Below the pieces are notes generated by a model, which saw only the letters and a list, made by a program, of their open reading frames with translations, was not told the origin of the DNA and did no database searches. Position numbers and translations under genes: made by a program. A DNA stretch of 35,846 nucleotides from Verrucomicrobia subdivision 6 bacterium. GTDB lineage: Bacteria; Verrucomicrobiota; Verrucomicrobiia; Methylacidiphilales; Verrucolacustridaceae. Location of the stretch: NCBI GenBank assembly GCA_947466515.1, contig CANIEM010000016.1:1-35846 (forward strand), read 5' to 3'. The first letter of the stretch is position 1. Each line of letters opens with the position of its first letter. Shown piece after piece: positions 1-9,686 of this stretch.

Positions 1-284
1 CCATAGCGAAAAGGAATCCCTGAAATTCGCGGGGAGAGAATTAAGAGAGCTCCAAGCAGACCCGATCCTATCCAGCCATAGGTCAATAGGAAGGTGGATG
101 CGGGTACGAGTCGGCCATAACTTAAGAATGAGATTGGTAATAGCCGAGAGAGAAGTGGAATGAGGAGTTGAATGGTGGAGATGATCTGGAGTCCGCCTGC
201 AAGGAGGGACCAAAAAATAGAGCCCCCAAGAAGAACCAGAGAAGCGCTCGAAGCTTTGGAATAAGGAGCAGAGGAGGATGTCAT
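1..284 (-). CDS. Heme-copper oxidase subunit I, cbb3/CcoN-like, N-terminal part (cut by window edge)
   Basis: About 94 N-terminal residues are visible, running off the left edge. The ATG (284-282) overlaps the TGA of the preceding 174-aa gene by 4 nt, so it belongs to the act operon. Two hydrophobic segments are visible (residues about 16-45 and 64-84). The end of the first and start of the second read LSYGRLVPASTFLLTYGW, which lines up with the FGRLRPLHTNAVIF region at helix II of CcoN, the catalytic subunit of cbb3 oxidases. The histidine that binds low-spin heme b in CcoN appears replaced by Ser. I infer a CcoN-like protein of the kind seen in Verrucomicrobia near act genes. The catalytic part is outside the window, so another polytopic family is possible. 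Confidence 0.55.
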   Translation of the reverse strand, partial: MTSSSAPYSKASSASLVLLGGSIFWSLLAGGLQIISTIQLLIPLLSRLLPISFLSYGRLVPASTFLLTYGWIGSGLLGALLILSPRISGIPFRY

Positions 285-805
285 GGTTTTTTCGTAGTTG
301 GTGGGACAGGAAGGGTTGGTGCAGGGGGTGCTTTGGGCAAAGAATTAGTTGAGAGCTGTGCGCCAGGACTTTTTGCTTGGGCATTGGTTGGGGATGTAGC
401 TACGACGTTGGGGACCTCTGCGATGGGTAGTTCTGGGTAGAGGGGGGCACCCGCCGCAGAAATAGCGGAGGGCTGGATGGTGGTAATGGCGTAGGCAGGA
501 TGAGGTGGGTTCAGGCGCAGGGTGGCGACGGTAAGTTGCATCGCCTTTTCAATAGGAATATGTGCAACTCCTTTGTCTTTTTCGACCCAACCGAAGGTGG
601 TGGCTAGCTTTTGTTGCTCTTCCTGTGTTTTTTTAAGTTTTTCGATCCGGATTTTTGCGGCCGATTCGGTAACGGTTTGAGGGGTTACGCCAAAGGGACG
701 GAGCATAAAGGTTACGCTGGCGAGCGCGAGAAAACCGATGGCCAGCCAAAGCCCAGGAAGATAGGGATGGCGCCGTTGGCTCAAGGAGCTGGAGGATTCG
801 CTCAT
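281..805 (-). CDS. 174-aa single-pass membrane protein of the act operon, function unknown
   Basis: One transmembrane helix near the N-terminus (residues about 14-36) is followed by a charged, probably helical stretch rich in Lys and Glu, then a conserved-looking segment FGWVEKDKGVAHIPIEKAM, and a low-complexity Ala/Pro/Thr-rich tail ending in KKP. It overlaps actF upstream and the CcoN-like gene downstream by 4 nt each, so it is very likely co-translated with them. I recall similar 'GWVDK..G..RIPI..AM' segments in small membrane proteins next to oxidase genes in Verrucomicrobia and Bacteroidetes, which suggests an assembly or accessory subunit of the respiratory chain. That role is inference; no catalytic motif is visible. 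Confidence 0.8.
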   Translation of the reverse strand: MSESSSSLSQRRHPYLPGLWLAIGFLALASVTFMLRPFGVTPQTVTESAAKIRIEKLKKTQEEQQKLATTFGWVEKDKGVAHIPIEKAMQLTVATLRLNPPHPAYAITTIQPSAISAAGAPLYPELPIAEVPNVVATSPTNAQAKSPGAQLSTNSLPKAPPAPTLPVPPTTKKP

Positions 806-2049
806 AACCAGTTTGTTACCGCCAAGCTATCGCGAAGGCGGGGGTCGCGAGGTGGGAATATCGAACCACGAGAAAGCAGCCAAATAAAGGTGTGGGCGAG
901 AATACCCAGAACGCCAACGAGGGCGAGAAGGTCAAGAAGGTGGGGATGGAATCCGGTGGTCGCAGGAGGGAGGCCGGCATGGCGCGACTGTTGTAGCTGT
1001 AGATTAGGCATAACTATCCAGTAGATGTCGACGCAGTGCATGAAGACGACCCAAACAGCGGTGGTACACAAACGCCAGGTGGTGCGTTTTGCAGGTTGAG
1101 TGAGAAGGAGCAAGAAGGGAATAAAGAAGTGGCCTACGACCAGAAAGACAGAGAACCAGAACCAGGTCCCAGTGTTGCGATAGACAAAGAACCAAGTTTC
1201 TTCAGGGATATTGGCGTACCATTGGAGAAAATATTGGCTGAAGGAGATGTAACCCCAGAAAGTTGTAAAGGCGAAAAGGAGCATGCCCATAATGTGATTA
1301 TGCTCCACGGTGAAGAGTCCCTTGAGGTGGCCGGTTCGAACCAATCCGTTGGTGGTAAGGATTAAGATCGCCATAGAAGACTGGGCGCAACCGGCAAACA
1401 GGTAAACGCCCCACATGGTCGAGTACCAGTGGTGATCTAAGGCCATGAGCCAATCGAAGCCAGCAAAGGTCAGGCAGAGAACAAAGAGCGGGATAAACCC
1501 GTAAGCGGTGTGGCGGAGACGTAGTGTGATGCGAGGATCACCGTCCTCATCTTGCCTCATGGACAGACCTCGATAGAGCAGTCCAGCCAAGGAGAAAAAC
1601 AGAAGGTAGAACGCACAACGGATATAGAAAAAGGGCTCATTGAGAAATGGGCGTTTCCAGGCAAGTAACGGGTCTTGGGCGACATCGGCAGTCATCCACT
1701 CCCAGAGTTCGTGAGCGAAAAGAAAAACGATGGGGATAAAGAGAAGTAGGAGGACAGGAAAACAGGAGGCAATTGATTCTAAGATTCTCCGCATCAAAAC
1801 TGACCAGTCTGCGTCGAGCGCGTGATGGAGGAGTGTCCAGAAAAGCGCGCCTGCACAAATTGTAAAACCAACCGAGAAGGCGAAGAGGTAGGAGAAGGCT
1901 AATTGGAGGGGGTTACTGGTTAGTCCCCAAATAAAAGCTGAGAGCAGTCCTATGATTCCCACGGCAGGAAAAAGAACAGGAAGAATACCTAGTTTTTCGA
2001 TCCTAAGTTTTTCGGCCACGGGAAGAGGAGAAGAGGAGGGGTGGCTCAT
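802..2049 (-). CDS. actF: Alternative complex III subunit ActF (quinol:cytochrome c oxidoreductase membrane subunit)
   Basis: Polytopic membrane protein of 415 aa with about ten hydrophobic segments. It is a member of the ActF family, the smaller relative of the NrfD-like ActC. In alternative complex III the Act complex oxidises membrane quinol and passes electrons to a periplasmic c-type cytochrome or directly to an oxidase. Visible features include FDWLMALDHHWYSTMWGVY (residues about 190-215) and HNHIMGMLLFAFTTFWGY further on, both characteristic of ActF helices. ATGA overlaps join it to actE upstream and to the 174-aa gene downstream. Identification rests on these motifs and on the intact act gene order. 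Confidence 0.92.
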   Translation of the reverse strand: MSHPSSSPLPVAEKLRIEKLGILPVLFPAVGIIGLLSAFIWGLTSNPLQLAFSYLFAFSVGFTICAGALFWTLLHHALDADWSVLMRRILESIASCFPVLLLLFIPIVFLFAHELWEWMTADVAQDPLLAWKRPFLNEPFFYIRCAFYLLFFSLAGLLYRGLSMRQDEDGDPRITLRLRHTAYGFIPLFVLCLTFAGFDWLMALDHHWYSTMWGVYLFAGCAQSSMAILILTTNGLVRTGHLKGLFTVEHNHIMGMLLFAFTTFWGYISFSQYFLQWYANIPEETWFFVYRNTGTWFWFSVFLVVGHFFIPFLLLLTQPAKRTTWRLCTTAVWVVFMHCVDIYWIVMPNLQLQQSRHAGLPPATTGFHPHLLDLLALVGVLGILAHTFIWLLSRGSIFPPRDPRLRDSLAVTNWL

Positions 2050-2669
2050 GGTTTTGCGGGTGCAGAGGTAGTGGACTCTGGCGGCAGGAGGTTGCTTGGG
2101 GCATTCTGAGAAAGTTGGAGAGCTCGGATGTAGGCGATAATGGCCCAGCGGTCTTTGACCTCAATGTGGTGATAGGGGCCCATCTGTCCTTTTCCGTGCG
2201 TGATGGTGTTAAATATTTCCCCGTCGGCCATAGTGCGATATTTATCTGCGTGATAGCTGGCGGCGCCAACGAGTCCGTACTGGGAGGTAATGCCGTTACC
2301 TGCGCCAGTGGCGCCGTGGCAAACTTGGCAATTAATCTGGTAGCGTTCCTGGCCGCGAGCCAAAAGTTTCTGGTCGACGGTCACGGGAATCCCTGTTCCC
2401 CACATCGATCCCATCTTGCCAGTGATAAGATAAGGTTGATCGGTCTGGATATGGAAAGGGATGGTGCCGTAGGGAGGCACACGATCGACGCGTCCCTCTG
2501 GGAGAAAGGGGGAGGGGGTCTGAGACTTGTATTTCGGTTGGCGATCCATATCGGGAAAGATTTCGATAGGAGTATTTTTGGTGAAGTCACCCCTAAATCC
2601 TGCGATGGCCACGATGGCAAGAGCGAGCGAGCCAAAAACCGCGAGGAAGATGCGAATAAAACCCTTCAT
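2046..2669 (-). CDS. actE: Alternative complex III subunit ActE, monoheme cytochrome c
   Basis: 207 aa with an N-terminal hydrophobic segment (residues about 5-24) and a single heme c site, C114-Q-V-C117-H118. A probable axial Met lies in GQMGPYHH, about 50 residues downstream. The stretch PDMDRQPKYKSQTPSPF is the hallmark region before the cytochrome domain in ActE. No lipobox cysteine is visible at the end of the hydrophobic segment, so the protein is probably held by an uncleaved helix instead of a lipid. It would carry electrons from the ActB/ActA side of the complex toward the oxidase. ATGA overlaps with actD and actF support translational coupling. Confidence 0.93.
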   Translation of the reverse strand: MKGFIRIFLAVFGSLALAIVAIAGFRGDFTKNTPIEIFPDMDRQPKYKSQTPSPFLPEGRVDRVPPYGTIPFHIQTDQPYLITGKMGSMWGTGIPVTVDQKLLARGQERYQINCQVCHGATGAGNGITSQYGLVGAASYHADKYRTMADGEIFNTITHGKGQMGPYHHIEVKDRWAIIAYIRALQLSQNAPSNLLPPESTTSAPAKP

Positions 2670-3259
2670 GACACAACCTCGGATGTAGGACGAGCTGGGT
2701 GTGGGGTGATTTCGGGATCTTGAAAAATCTCTGAGATATGAGTTCCGCCGATATCCTGAAGAACTTTTCTGGAGGTTTCATTGGAGAATTGAGGATCGGC
2801 TGCTTCGAGAACGATAAAGAATCCGTCGTCGGTCACGCGCTGGAATCGATCCCAGTTAAAAACTGGATGATGAAAGCGCGGTAAGAGAGTGAGCAGTAAA
2901 AGTCCAAGCACAGTACCGAAAGCTGTGAGGAGGATGGTCAGCTCAAAGAAGATCGGTAAGGAAGGCTCAAGGGCGAAATAGGGTTTACCTTGGGTGATGA
3001 GGGGGTAGTTGAGGGCTGACGTGTAGTAGATGAGCGCGAAGGCGGTACAAAGTCCCGTGATACCACCGATTAAGGAAAAGAGGGAAACACGTGAGCGTCG
3101 GAAGCCCATGGCCTGATCCATGCCGTGAACCGGAAAAGGCGAGTAGACATCCCAACGGCGGAAACCGAGCGCCTGAACCTTTTGCGCGGCGTGGAGGAGG
3201 GACGCGGCGGTGGGAAATTCCGCCCCTAGACCGTGGAGTGATTTCTCAGATCGCTTCAT
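2666..3259 (-). CDS. actD: Alternative complex III subunit ActD (DUF3341 membrane protein)
   Basis: 197 aa, with a soluble N-terminal half, two transmembrane segments (residues about 60-85 and 105-128) and a soluble C-terminal half. The N-terminal phrase [19 protein letters not shown] is diagnostic of the ActD/DUF3341 family, where it reads 'G...D.YTPFPVHG'. The tail contains [17 protein letters not shown], typical of the family's ferredoxin-like end, which usually includes 'DPEF'. ActD is a structural membrane subunit without cofactors. It overlaps actC and actE by 4 nt each. Confidence 0.94.
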   Translation of the reverse strand: MKRSEKSLHGLGAEFPTAASLLHAAQKVQALGFRRWDVYSPFPVHGMDQAMGFRRSRVSLFSLIGGITGLCTAFALIYYTSALNYPLITQGKPYFALEPSLPIFFELTILLTAFGTVLGLLLLTLLPRFHHPVFNWDRFQRVTDDGFFIVLEAADPQFSNETSRKVLQDIGGTHISEIFQDPEITPHPARPTSEVVS

Positions 3260-4713
3260 GCATGCACCTTAGTCGAGGAAGGGGGTGAAATAGTGGAGTC
3301 CTGCTCTGAGTGGGAGTCTTGAGTGTGGGGATCAGCCTCTGGGGTAATGTTTTTTACTTCAAACATATTGATAATAGGAAGAAAGCGTACGAAGAGCAGG
3401 AAGAGAAAAACAAAAAGTCCAATGGTGCCAATGAAAAGGGTGATATCCACCCAAGTAGGCGAGAAGTAACCCCACGAGGATGGGAGAAAGTCCCGATGAA
3501 TTGAGGTGACGATGATTACGAATCGCTCGTACCACATTCCGGTATTGGGGAACATAACGATAGCGAGAACGACCCAAGGATTTTGCCTGCAGTATTTAAA
3601 CCAAAAGAGTTGGGGTGCGGCGACGTTGCAGGTAATCATTGCCCAGTACGCCCACCAGTAGGGACCGAAAGCGCGATTGGTGAAGGCATAGATTTCGAAG
3701 GGATTACCACTGTACCAAGCGATAAAGAATTCCATGGCGTAGGCGTAGCCAACAAGAGAACCGGTCAGTAAAATGATCTTACACATATTATCGATGTGTT
3801 TATCTGTAACGAGATCATGGAGACCATAGATTTCCCGAAACGGAATTAAGAGGGTGAGCACCATGGCGAATCCACCGAAGATGGCCCCGGCGACGAAGTA
3901 GGGAGGGAAGATGGTGGTATGCCAACCTGGGACAATCGAGGTGGCGAAATCAAAGGAAACGACGCTGTGCACTGATAGAACGAGTGGGGTCGAAATTCCC
4001 GCTAAAATGAGGTAGGCCTTTTCGTAATGAGTCCAGTGGCGGTTCGATCCACGCCAACCCATTGCGAGGAGTCCGTAGGCCATTTGGCGAAAGCGGGTTT
4101 TCGCTCGATCACGGAGCGAGGCAAGATCCGGAATGAGGCCGAGGTACCAAAAGATCAGTGACACAGTGAAGTAAGTGGAAACGGCGAAAACGTCCCAGAG
4201 CAAAGGACTGCGAAAGTTTTGCCAGATGGCGTTGGCGTTAGGAACTGGCGCGAGGAACCAGGCCATCCATACTCGACCGACGTGGAAGGCAGGAAAGATA
4301 CCCGCACAGATGACCGCAAAAATGGTCATGGCCTCGGCAGAGCGGTTGATGGAGGTACGCCATTTTTGACGGGTCAGGAAAAGAATTGCCGAAATTAGAG
4401 TACCGGCATGCCCGATTCCGATCCAGAAAACGAAGTTGGTAATATCCCAAGCCCAACAAACAGGAACGTTTAAACCCCAAACTCCCACCCCTGTGGAAAC
4501 GAGGTAGGTGAGCATGGCTGGGGTGAGTGAAGCCATAGCCCCAAAAAAAATGGTCAATATCCACCACCACATTGGGGCAGGTTGTTCGACGATGCGGCAC
4601 ACGTGGTCGGTGATCCAAGAGAGCGGGCGACGATTCGCGACGAGGGGACGCCGCTCGAGGTAGTCTGAGGCATGGGCGAAAGCGGCTTGTGCGGAGGAGT
4701 TATCAGCTCTCAT
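3256..4713 (-). CDS. actC: Alternative complex III subunit ActC (NrfD/PsrC-like quinol-oxidising membrane subunit)
   Basis: 485-aa integral membrane protein with about ten helices, of the NrfD/PsrC superfamily. It contains the quinol site of the Act complex and contacts the Fe-S end of ActB. Family-typical segments include the start [36 protein letters not shown] (residues about 100-118), [19 protein letters not shown] and [20 protein letters not shown] near residues 380-400. The acidic and His-rich tail [14 protein letters not shown] lies on the soluble side. ATGA overlaps exist on both sides (with actB and actD). Confidence 0.95.
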   Translation of the reverse strand: MRADNSSAQAAFAHASDYLERRPLVANRRPLSWITDHVCRIVEQPAPMWWWILTIFFGAMASLTPAMLTYLVSTGVGVWGLNVPVCWAWDITNFVFWIGIGHAGTLISAILFLTRQKWRTSINRSAEAMTIFAVICAGIFPAFHVGRVWMAWFLAPVPNANAIWQNFRSPLLWDVFAVSTYFTVSLIFWYLGLIPDLASLRDRAKTRFRQMAYGLLAMGWRGSNRHWTHYEKAYLILAGISTPLVLSVHSVVSFDFATSIVPGWHTTIFPPYFVAGAIFGGFAMVLTLLIPFREIYGLHDLVTDKHIDNMCKIILLTGSLVGYAYAMEFFIAWYSGNPFEIYAFTNRAFGPYWWAYWAMITCNVAAPQLFWFKYCRQNPWVVLAIVMFPNTGMWYERFVIIVTSIHRDFLPSSWGYFSPTWVDITLFIGTIGLFVFLFLLFVRFLPIINMFEVKNITPEADPHTQDSHSEQDSTISPPSSTKVHA

Positions 4714-7700
4714 GGATGGCCGGCTTTCGCGCCTGATTGGACATCAGGTTCCGCAGAGTGGCTATTTTTCTGCTCGTGGGATTCGGTGTGCCCATGAGAG
4801 GGGATGTAGTGCATTTTCGCACCGGGCATAGCGGGATTGGGGTTGCGAACGCGCCCGAGATAGGTCAAACGGGGGCCGACATTAAGATAGTCGAGAAGAG
4901 AGTAGTTTTGTGGAAGGGAGCGAAGTTTTCCGACTTCATCTTTTTCATTTTTCAGATCCCCAAAAACAATGGCGTCGGCAGGGCAGGCCTGCTGACAGGC
5001 GGTCTGGAGAGTTCCGCTTGGAATCCCGAGATCGGCGGAGTCACGAGCACGAACGCGAGCACCAATTTTTGCTTCTTCGATCCGTTGGACGCAGAAGGTG
5101 CACTTTTCCATGACCCCGCGCATACGTACAGTGACGTTGGGGTTTTTCTGGAGCTTAATGGTTTCTTCGGTTCCCTTGGGCGCTAGAGGTCCTAGGTAAA
5201 GTTTATCCAAAGACCGTTGGTTGTAGTCGAAAAAGTTAAATCGGCGGACCTTGTAAGGGCAGTTGTTGGCGCAGTAGCGCGTGCCGATACAGCGATTGTA
5301 AGCCATGACATTAAGGCCTTCATCGTTATGGACGGTGGCGTTGACGGGGCAGACTGTTTCGCATGGGGCGTTTTCGCACTGCATACAGGCGACGGGTTGC
5401 GAGACAGATTCAGGTTCATCGGGTTCGCCCGTGTAGTAGCGATCCACGCGTATCCAGTGCATTTCGCGGCCTTTGATCACCTGGTCTTTCCCGACGATGG
5501 GAATATTGTTTTCTGCGGTACACGCGGTGACGCAGGCGTTACAACCCGTGCAGGTGGCTAGATCAATGACCATGGCCCACTGGTGGTCACCAGTGAGTTT
5601 TGGATTTTTATAGAAGCTCTGGTTGGGCGGAATGTGGCCATCCATACCCACTTTTTTCACCCAGTCAGGTTTCGCTTGGTATTCGGCTAGGGAGGCTTCG
5701 CGAACAAGGTCTCGTCCTTCCATGACTTGGTGTTCTTGGGTGATGGCAAGTTCGCGGGTGCGGCCGGTGGGCTTGAGTTGGAGGCCTTGGGCGAGGTAGT
5801 CGGTTCCCGAGGTGCGAAGGCGGTAGGCGTCGAATCCTGAGCCTTTGGCTACTGGCCCGAGATTTTCTTGGCCGTAGCCAACGGGGAGGCTTGCCGCGAA
5901 ATTGACGTGGCCGGGTGCGATTAGGATGGGAGCTTCTAAAGAACGACCTGCGAGGGTGGCTTTGACAACATCAGCGATGAGGGTTCCTTTACTGAGTTCA
6001 TTTTTTAAGCCCAGAGAATCGGCGGTTTCTTTTGAAATCAAGATAGCATTATCCCAAGTGAGCTTTGTCATGGGATCGGGCCACTCTTGCATCCACCCGT
6101 TATTGGCGTAGCGCCCGTCGTCGAGTGCGCCGGAGTGTGTGAAGACCGCTTCGAGGGAATGGATATCATCAGCCGGGGCGACCTCAATGGAAGAAAGAAG
6201 AGTTGCGACTGCACTGGCATTGGCACCGCGAGGTGAAGTGATTGCGGGAGATGGAACAAATCCTTCGCGAACAAAGTCCTGCCAAGCTTGTTCGAGTTTT
6301 TCGCCCGTGAGGTTAGCGCGGGCGGCGAACGTCTCACGGATTATGGAGGGTCCGACCGGTTTTGATTGGGCGGTGAGCGACGTTAGGAATTCCAGTTGGC
6401 TCTGGCCAGCCCAGAGGGGCTGAATTGTCGGCTGAATGGAAAGGTAGGAACCGTCGGCGGCCAGGGTGTCGCCCCACGATTCGAGGTAATGGGTTCCAGG
6501 GATGAACCAATTGGCACGGGCTGAGGTTGCGTTGAAGAAGGGAGAGAGATGAATCGTGTTGGGAATGGAGGATTGAAGTGAGGCCCAGTCTAAATCTGCA
6601 GGGGCGTTGTAGACAGGATCTCCCCCTAGCACGATGAGCGTGCGAATGGTTCCGCGCCTTACTTTATCCGCCAATGAGGCGAGGTTGGTGGAAGGGGCGC
6701 TGAGTTGGGGTTGAACAAGAAGGGTTGTGCCGATGGCTCCGAGAGCCGAGTTAAGAGCAAGGGCGAGTGCTTGAATGGCGACAGGCTGGCGACGCCCGAC
6801 GAGGATAAGCGAATTTTGGCCGTGGGCCACGAGATCGGCCGCGCACTCCCGGATCCAAGCGGGGTCGATACCTTTCGGAAGAGAGAGATCGGGCGCTTGC
6901 TGTAAAAGAGTGTTAAGATCGGGAGTTGAGCGGAGGCTACGAATCTGGCGAGCTAGCTCGAGAAGGAATGCGCCCGCAGCGCTGGCGCGGAGGCGTAGTC
7001 GATGGTCGGCCATCGTACCGGTGAGGGAGAATCTGGGTTCCGCCACATAGAGGCGATTCATCTTGTCGTCAGGATTCCGTGTTCGTCGGCCACTGGCGAA
7101 GCCGCGAGTATCGGGGATATCTCCCTCGTCGGATCCTAGGAAGTCGCAATCGAGGGAGAGGATAGTAGAGGCAACGGCAAGTTGAGGGCGGAAATCGGTG
7201 TTTGGTCCGAAGGCCAAGGAGGATGCAGCGAGATCGCGCCCTGAGGTGAGGGGATCATAGACGGCCCAAGTGGCTTGGGGGAATTGGCGGAGAAGTTCAT
7301 TACGCAGGCGCTCGCGACTTGGAGATAAGGTTTCTTCTGCAAGAAACGCGAGAGAGGCGCCAGAGGTGCTACTGGCTTCATCGCGGATCCGGGTTACTTC
7401 TGCGGCCCAATCTTCTGGTGTGGCTTTTTTGTTGGCGCGAGTGAGAAAGCGTCGTCGGGCTGGATCATAAAGATCGAGAATGGATGCTTGAGCGTGATTA
7501 TCGGTAGCTCCTTGGCTTATGGGATGGAGAGGATTGCCCTCCATTTTGACGGGGCGCCCATCGAAAGTAGTGGCGAGAAGAGGAATCGACCCACGGCGCC
7601 GTGGTTGGGCCGTGGCAAAAGACATCTTTTTGCCTGAAACTACCCATTCAGGAGTCTGAGTGAAGGGAACGAGGTGGGCTTCGGGCCGACGACAACCAGA

Positions 7701-7910
7701 AAGGCTAAGACCCGCCAGAGCCAAGGAGGCCCCCATTAACCGTAAAAAGGTTCGACGAGAAAGGGGATCATTTTCCCACTCAGCTGCGCCTTTCGGAAAT
7801 TCACGGTGAAGCCAATCTTCAAAATCCGGGGTACGGGCATACTCCCCAAGGCTGCGCCAGTAGGTGCGGCCGGTGGTGGGGGCGGTGGGGTGTTGGAGAA
7901 TGCGTTTCAT
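4710..7910 (-). CDS. actB: Alternative complex III subunit ActB (molybdopterin-like domain fused to Fe-S domain)
   Basis: 1066 aa. The N-terminal half resembles the molybdopterin oxidoreductase fold, which in this family has lost the cofactor. The C-terminal part is a ferredoxin-like domain with cysteine groups [11 protein letters not shown] (about 782-793), [14 protein letters not shown] (about 840-854), [12 protein letters not shown] (about 872-884), then CTFC (about 938) and CQQACP (about 972); known ActB proteins carry three [4Fe-4S] clusters and one [3Fe-4S]. A twin-arginine motif (R52-R53 in [10 protein letters not shown]) is followed by a hydrophobic run and a lipobox LSGC73, so the protein is probably exported folded by Tat and may be lipidated. 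It starts 7 nt after actA with no clear Shine-Dalgarno, and overlaps actC by 4 nt. Confidence 0.96.
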   Translation of the reverse strand: MKRILQHPTAPTTGRTYWRSLGEYARTPDFEDWLHREFPKGAAEWENDPLSRRTFLRLMGASLALAGLSLSGCRRPEAHLVPFTQTPEWVVSGKKMSFATAQPRRRGSIPLLATTFDGRPVKMEGNPLHPISQGATDNHAQASILDLYDPARRRFLTRANKKATPEDWAAEVTRIRDEASSTSGASLAFLAEETLSPSRERLRNELLRQFPQATWAVYDPLTSGRDLAASSLAFGPNTDFRPQLAVASTILSLDCDFLGSDEGDIPDTRGFASGRRTRNPDDKMNRLYVAEPRFSLTGTMADHRLRLRASAAGAFLLELARQIRSLRSTPDLNTLLQQAPDLSLPKGIDPAWIRECAADLVAHGQNSLILVGRRQPVAIQALALALNSALGAIGTTLLVQPQLSAPSTNLASLADKVRRGTIRTLIVLGGDPVYNAPADLDWASLQSSIPNTIHLSPFFNATSARANWFIPGTHYLESWGDTLAADGSYLSIQPTIQPLWAGQSQLEFLTSLTAQSKPVGPSIIRETFAARANLTGEKLEQAWQDFVREGFVPSPAITSPRGANASAVATLLSSIEVAPADDIHSLEAVFTHSGALDDGRYANNGWMQEWPDPMTKLTWDNAILISKETADSLGLKNELSKGTLIADVVKATLAGRSLEAPILIAPGHVNFAASLPVGYGQENLGPVAKGSGFDAYRLRTSGTDYLAQGLQLKPTGRTRELAITQEHQVMEGRDLVREASLAEYQAKPDWVKKVGMDGHIPPNQSFYKNPKLTGDHQWAMVIDLATCTGCNACVTACTAENNIPIVGKDQVIKGREMHWIRVDRYYTGEPDEPESVSQPVACMQCENAPCETVCPVNATVHNDEGLNVMAYNRCIGTRYCANNCPYKVRRFNFFDYNQRSLDKLYLGPLAPKGTEETIKLQKNPNVTVRMRGVMEKCTFCVQRIEEAKIGARVRARDSADLGIPSGTLQTACQQACPADAIVFGDLKNEKDEVGKLRSLPQNYSLLDYLNVGPRLTYLGRVRNPNPAMPGAKMHYIPSHGHTESHEQKNSHSAEPDVQSGAKAGHP

Positions 7911-7917
7911 GAGGAAA

Positions 7918-8571
7918 TTAGCGATGGCACCCGCTGCAGCTAACGGGCGGGTTTACATTCCACTCTTTGACAAATTTTTCTCCGAGCTCACGTTGGGTGG
8001 TAGTTGCGGGAGGTAGCCAGTCAAGATTGGTCACCTGATCGAGTGGGCGTAGATGATTTTCGGGGGCGCGATGGCACTCTAAGCACCATCCCATGCTGTG
8101 AGGTTTAGCATGGTAGACGACCTCCATGTGGTTGACCTTGCCATGGCACTCGACACAGCTAACGCCACGATTCACGTGAACGGCGTGGTTGAAGTAGACG
8201 TAGTCAGGAGCCTTGTGGATCCGAACCCATGGAACAGGATTCCCGCTTTTCCATGATTCTCGGACTGCCGCTAATTTGGGACTGAGGGATTTAATTTGGG
8301 TGTGACAATTCATGCAAGTTTGGGTGCTGGGAACATTGGAGTGGGAGGATTTTTCCACACCGGTGTGGCAGTAGCGACAGTCCATTCCAAGCTGATTTAC
8401 GTGAAGAGAGTGGTCAAAGGCGACCGGTTGAGTGGGTTGGTAACCAACGCGTGTGTATTTTGGGGTAAAATAGTAAGACATCCCTGAAACCACGCTGGCG
8501 ACAACCACTGTCAGACACACCAGAATTTTGATAGGCAACCAGTTGGTGTAGCGGGGAAAAATATTGGCCAT
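7918..8571 (-). CDS. actA: Alternative complex III subunit ActA, pentaheme cytochrome c
   Basis: 217 aa, first gene of the act operon. An N-terminal signal-anchor helix (residues about 13-32) is followed by exactly five heme c sites: CRYCH, CMNCH, CVECH, CLECH and, at the very C-terminus, CSGCH. This matches the pentaheme ActA of the family. Additional histidines (DHSLHVNQ, NHAVHVNR, HAKPHS) are candidate distal ligands. The protein forms the periplasmic multiheme wire between ActB clusters and ActE. The start at 8571 is preceded on its strand by TAGGA at a suitable spacing. Confidence 0.95.
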   Translation of the reverse strand: MANIFPRYTNWLPIKILVCLTVVVASVVSGMSYYFTPKYTRVGYQPTQPVAFDHSLHVNQLGMDCRYCHTGVEKSSHSNVPSTQTCMNCHTQIKSLSPKLAAVRESWKSGNPVPWVRIHKAPDYVYFNHAVHVNRGVSCVECHGKVNHMEVVYHAKPHSMGWCLECHRAPENHLRPLDQVTNLDWLPPATTTQRELGEKFVKEWNVNPPVSCSGCHR

Positions 8572-8809
8572 GGATTCCTAGGAAAAAAATGAATGAGATT
8601 GCGCTACCAATCGGGAGGATGAGAAGAAATACGACACGGTCCTAAAATGGGGCTTTTAAGAGGCTTCTTCAAGTACCCATTAGAAGTATTAAGGATAACC
8701 CGCTTTGTATTAGATTTCTTAACACTGCTTTTCTCCTCCCAGAACCCACTGCCGTGTCAAGGCCGAGAGGGTACGCCGATATCTTTTTGGCGGAAGGAGT
8801 TGAAATCTT
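8572..8809. promoter_or_regulatory. Divergent control region between the act and cox operons
   Basis: About 240 nt with no convincing gene separate the divergently transcribed actA and coxB, so promoters for both respiratory operons should lie here. Read on the minus strand, a short repeat TACTTCTA / TACTTGAA occurs with a 13-nt period (plus positions about 8670-8692), and GACACGG (8633-8639) is mirrored by CCGTGTC (8752-8758). Neither is strong evidence of a regulator site. I see no clear -35/-10 pair. A strong AAGGAG (8794-8799) sits at the right end, before the possible GTG start of coxB. Confidence 0.5.
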
Positions 8810-8833
8810 GTGAAACTATTGGAGACTCCATCC

Positions 8834-9670
8834 ATGACACGAACTTCTTCTTTGCGGGGCTTAGCCTTTCTGTCTGCTTTTGCTCTGACCCTAGCGAATG
8901 CCCAAGCCGAGATTCGTGAGACGAGTGTTTGGTGGTTACCGCGCAACGTGAATATGTTCGGGCATGATGTGGATTTTCTTTTCTATATTATTCTTTTCCT
9001 AACTGGGGTTGCTTTTATCGGGGTATTTTTCGCGATGATCCTGTTTCTGATTAAGTACCGCTATCGTCCAGGAGTCGCCGCAATTCACACTCATGGAAAT
9101 AATGCTTTGGAGGTGGTTTGGACCACGATCCCTGCCTTTATATTTTTGGCTTTGGCTATTTATGGGAACGAGCAGTGGAGTAAGATGCGGCGCCAGACTC
9201 CTCCCGCGAACGCCCTGCCCGTAGCGGTGGTAGGAGAGCAGTTTGGTTGGAACGTTCGATATCCTGGACCCGATGGCAAATTAGGAAAAATGGTTGCGGC
9301 CAAGATTTCAAAGGAGAATCCTTTCGGGATTGATGTGGCTGATCCCGCAGGATTGGATGATTTCACTACCTACAATGAGCTGGTTTTTCCCGTCGGTCGA
9401 CCTGTTCGCCTTTATTTAGGTTCCAAAGATGTGATTCATGCTTTTTACGTTCCTGAGTTTCGTTTGTATCAGGATATGGTCCCAGGCCGAGTGTACGACT
9501 TTGTTTGGCTGAAGGCCGAGGCCACAGGAAATTTTCAGTTGGCTTGTAATCAGCTTTGCGGCCAAGGCCATTACAAAATGTTTGGTAAACTATCGGTCGT
9601 GCCTGAGCTCGCCTACGAAGCTTGGGCCAAGAGCAAAACCCCCCCGCCTGTGACAATGACGGGGCGCTAA
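8834..9670 (+). CDS. coxB: Cytochrome c oxidase subunit II (CuA subunit)
   Basis: Subunit II of an aa3-type oxidase, which accepts electrons from cytochrome c at a binuclear CuA site. A signal peptide ending ...ANAQA is followed by two transmembrane helices and a cupredoxin domain. The CuA ligands are visible: the His in VIHAFYVPEF, then CNQLCGQGHYKM with both Cys, His and Met present; the usual Glu between the cysteines is Gln, which occurs in some families because it binds through its backbone. No C-terminal cytochrome c domain follows. The ATG at 8834 has GGAG 9 nt upstream and gives a standard signal peptide (278 aa). A GTG at 8810 with AAGGAG upstream is an alternative that adds 8 residues. 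Confidence 0.93.
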   Translation: MTRTSSLRGLAFLSAFALTLANAQAEIRETSVWWLPRNVNMFGHDVDFLFYIILFLTGVAFIGVFFAMILFLIKYRYRPGVAAIHTHGNNALEVVWTTIPAFIFLALAIYGNEQWSKMRRQTPPANALPVAVVGEQFGWNVRYPGPDGKLGKMVAAKISKENPFGIDVADPAGLDDFTTYNELVFPVGRPVRLYLGSKDVIHAFYVPEFRLYQDMVPGRVYDFVWLKAEATGNFQLACNQLCGQGHYKMFGKLSVVPELAYEAWAKSKTPPPVTMTGR

Positions 9671-9686
9671 GGAGAAAAATAACAGC

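Noticed and set aside
168-440. 90-aa plus-strand ORF at the left edge
   Set aside because: It is antisense to the CcoN-like gene and the 174-aa gene; low-complexity Gly/Ala composition typical of a shadow frame.
4737-5561. Open frames on the plus strand opposite actB (149, 114 and 67 aa)
   Set aside because: They are antisense to the well-supported Fe-S domain of ActB and show no domain pattern or ribosome site.
8633-8758. GACACGG ... CCGTGTC inverted repeat in the divergent region
   Set aside because: Only 7 bp with more than 110 nt between the arms; easily due to chance.
8732-8760. Perfect TTGACA on the minus strand (8760-8755) as an act promoter
   Set aside because: No -10-like hexamer lies 16-18 nt downstream; the sequence there reads AGGAGA.
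8647-8919. 90-aa plus-strand ORF spanning the act/cox divergent region
   Set aside because: It overlaps the coxB signal-peptide region in another frame, lacks a good ribosome site and has no domain pattern; treated as noncoding control DNA.
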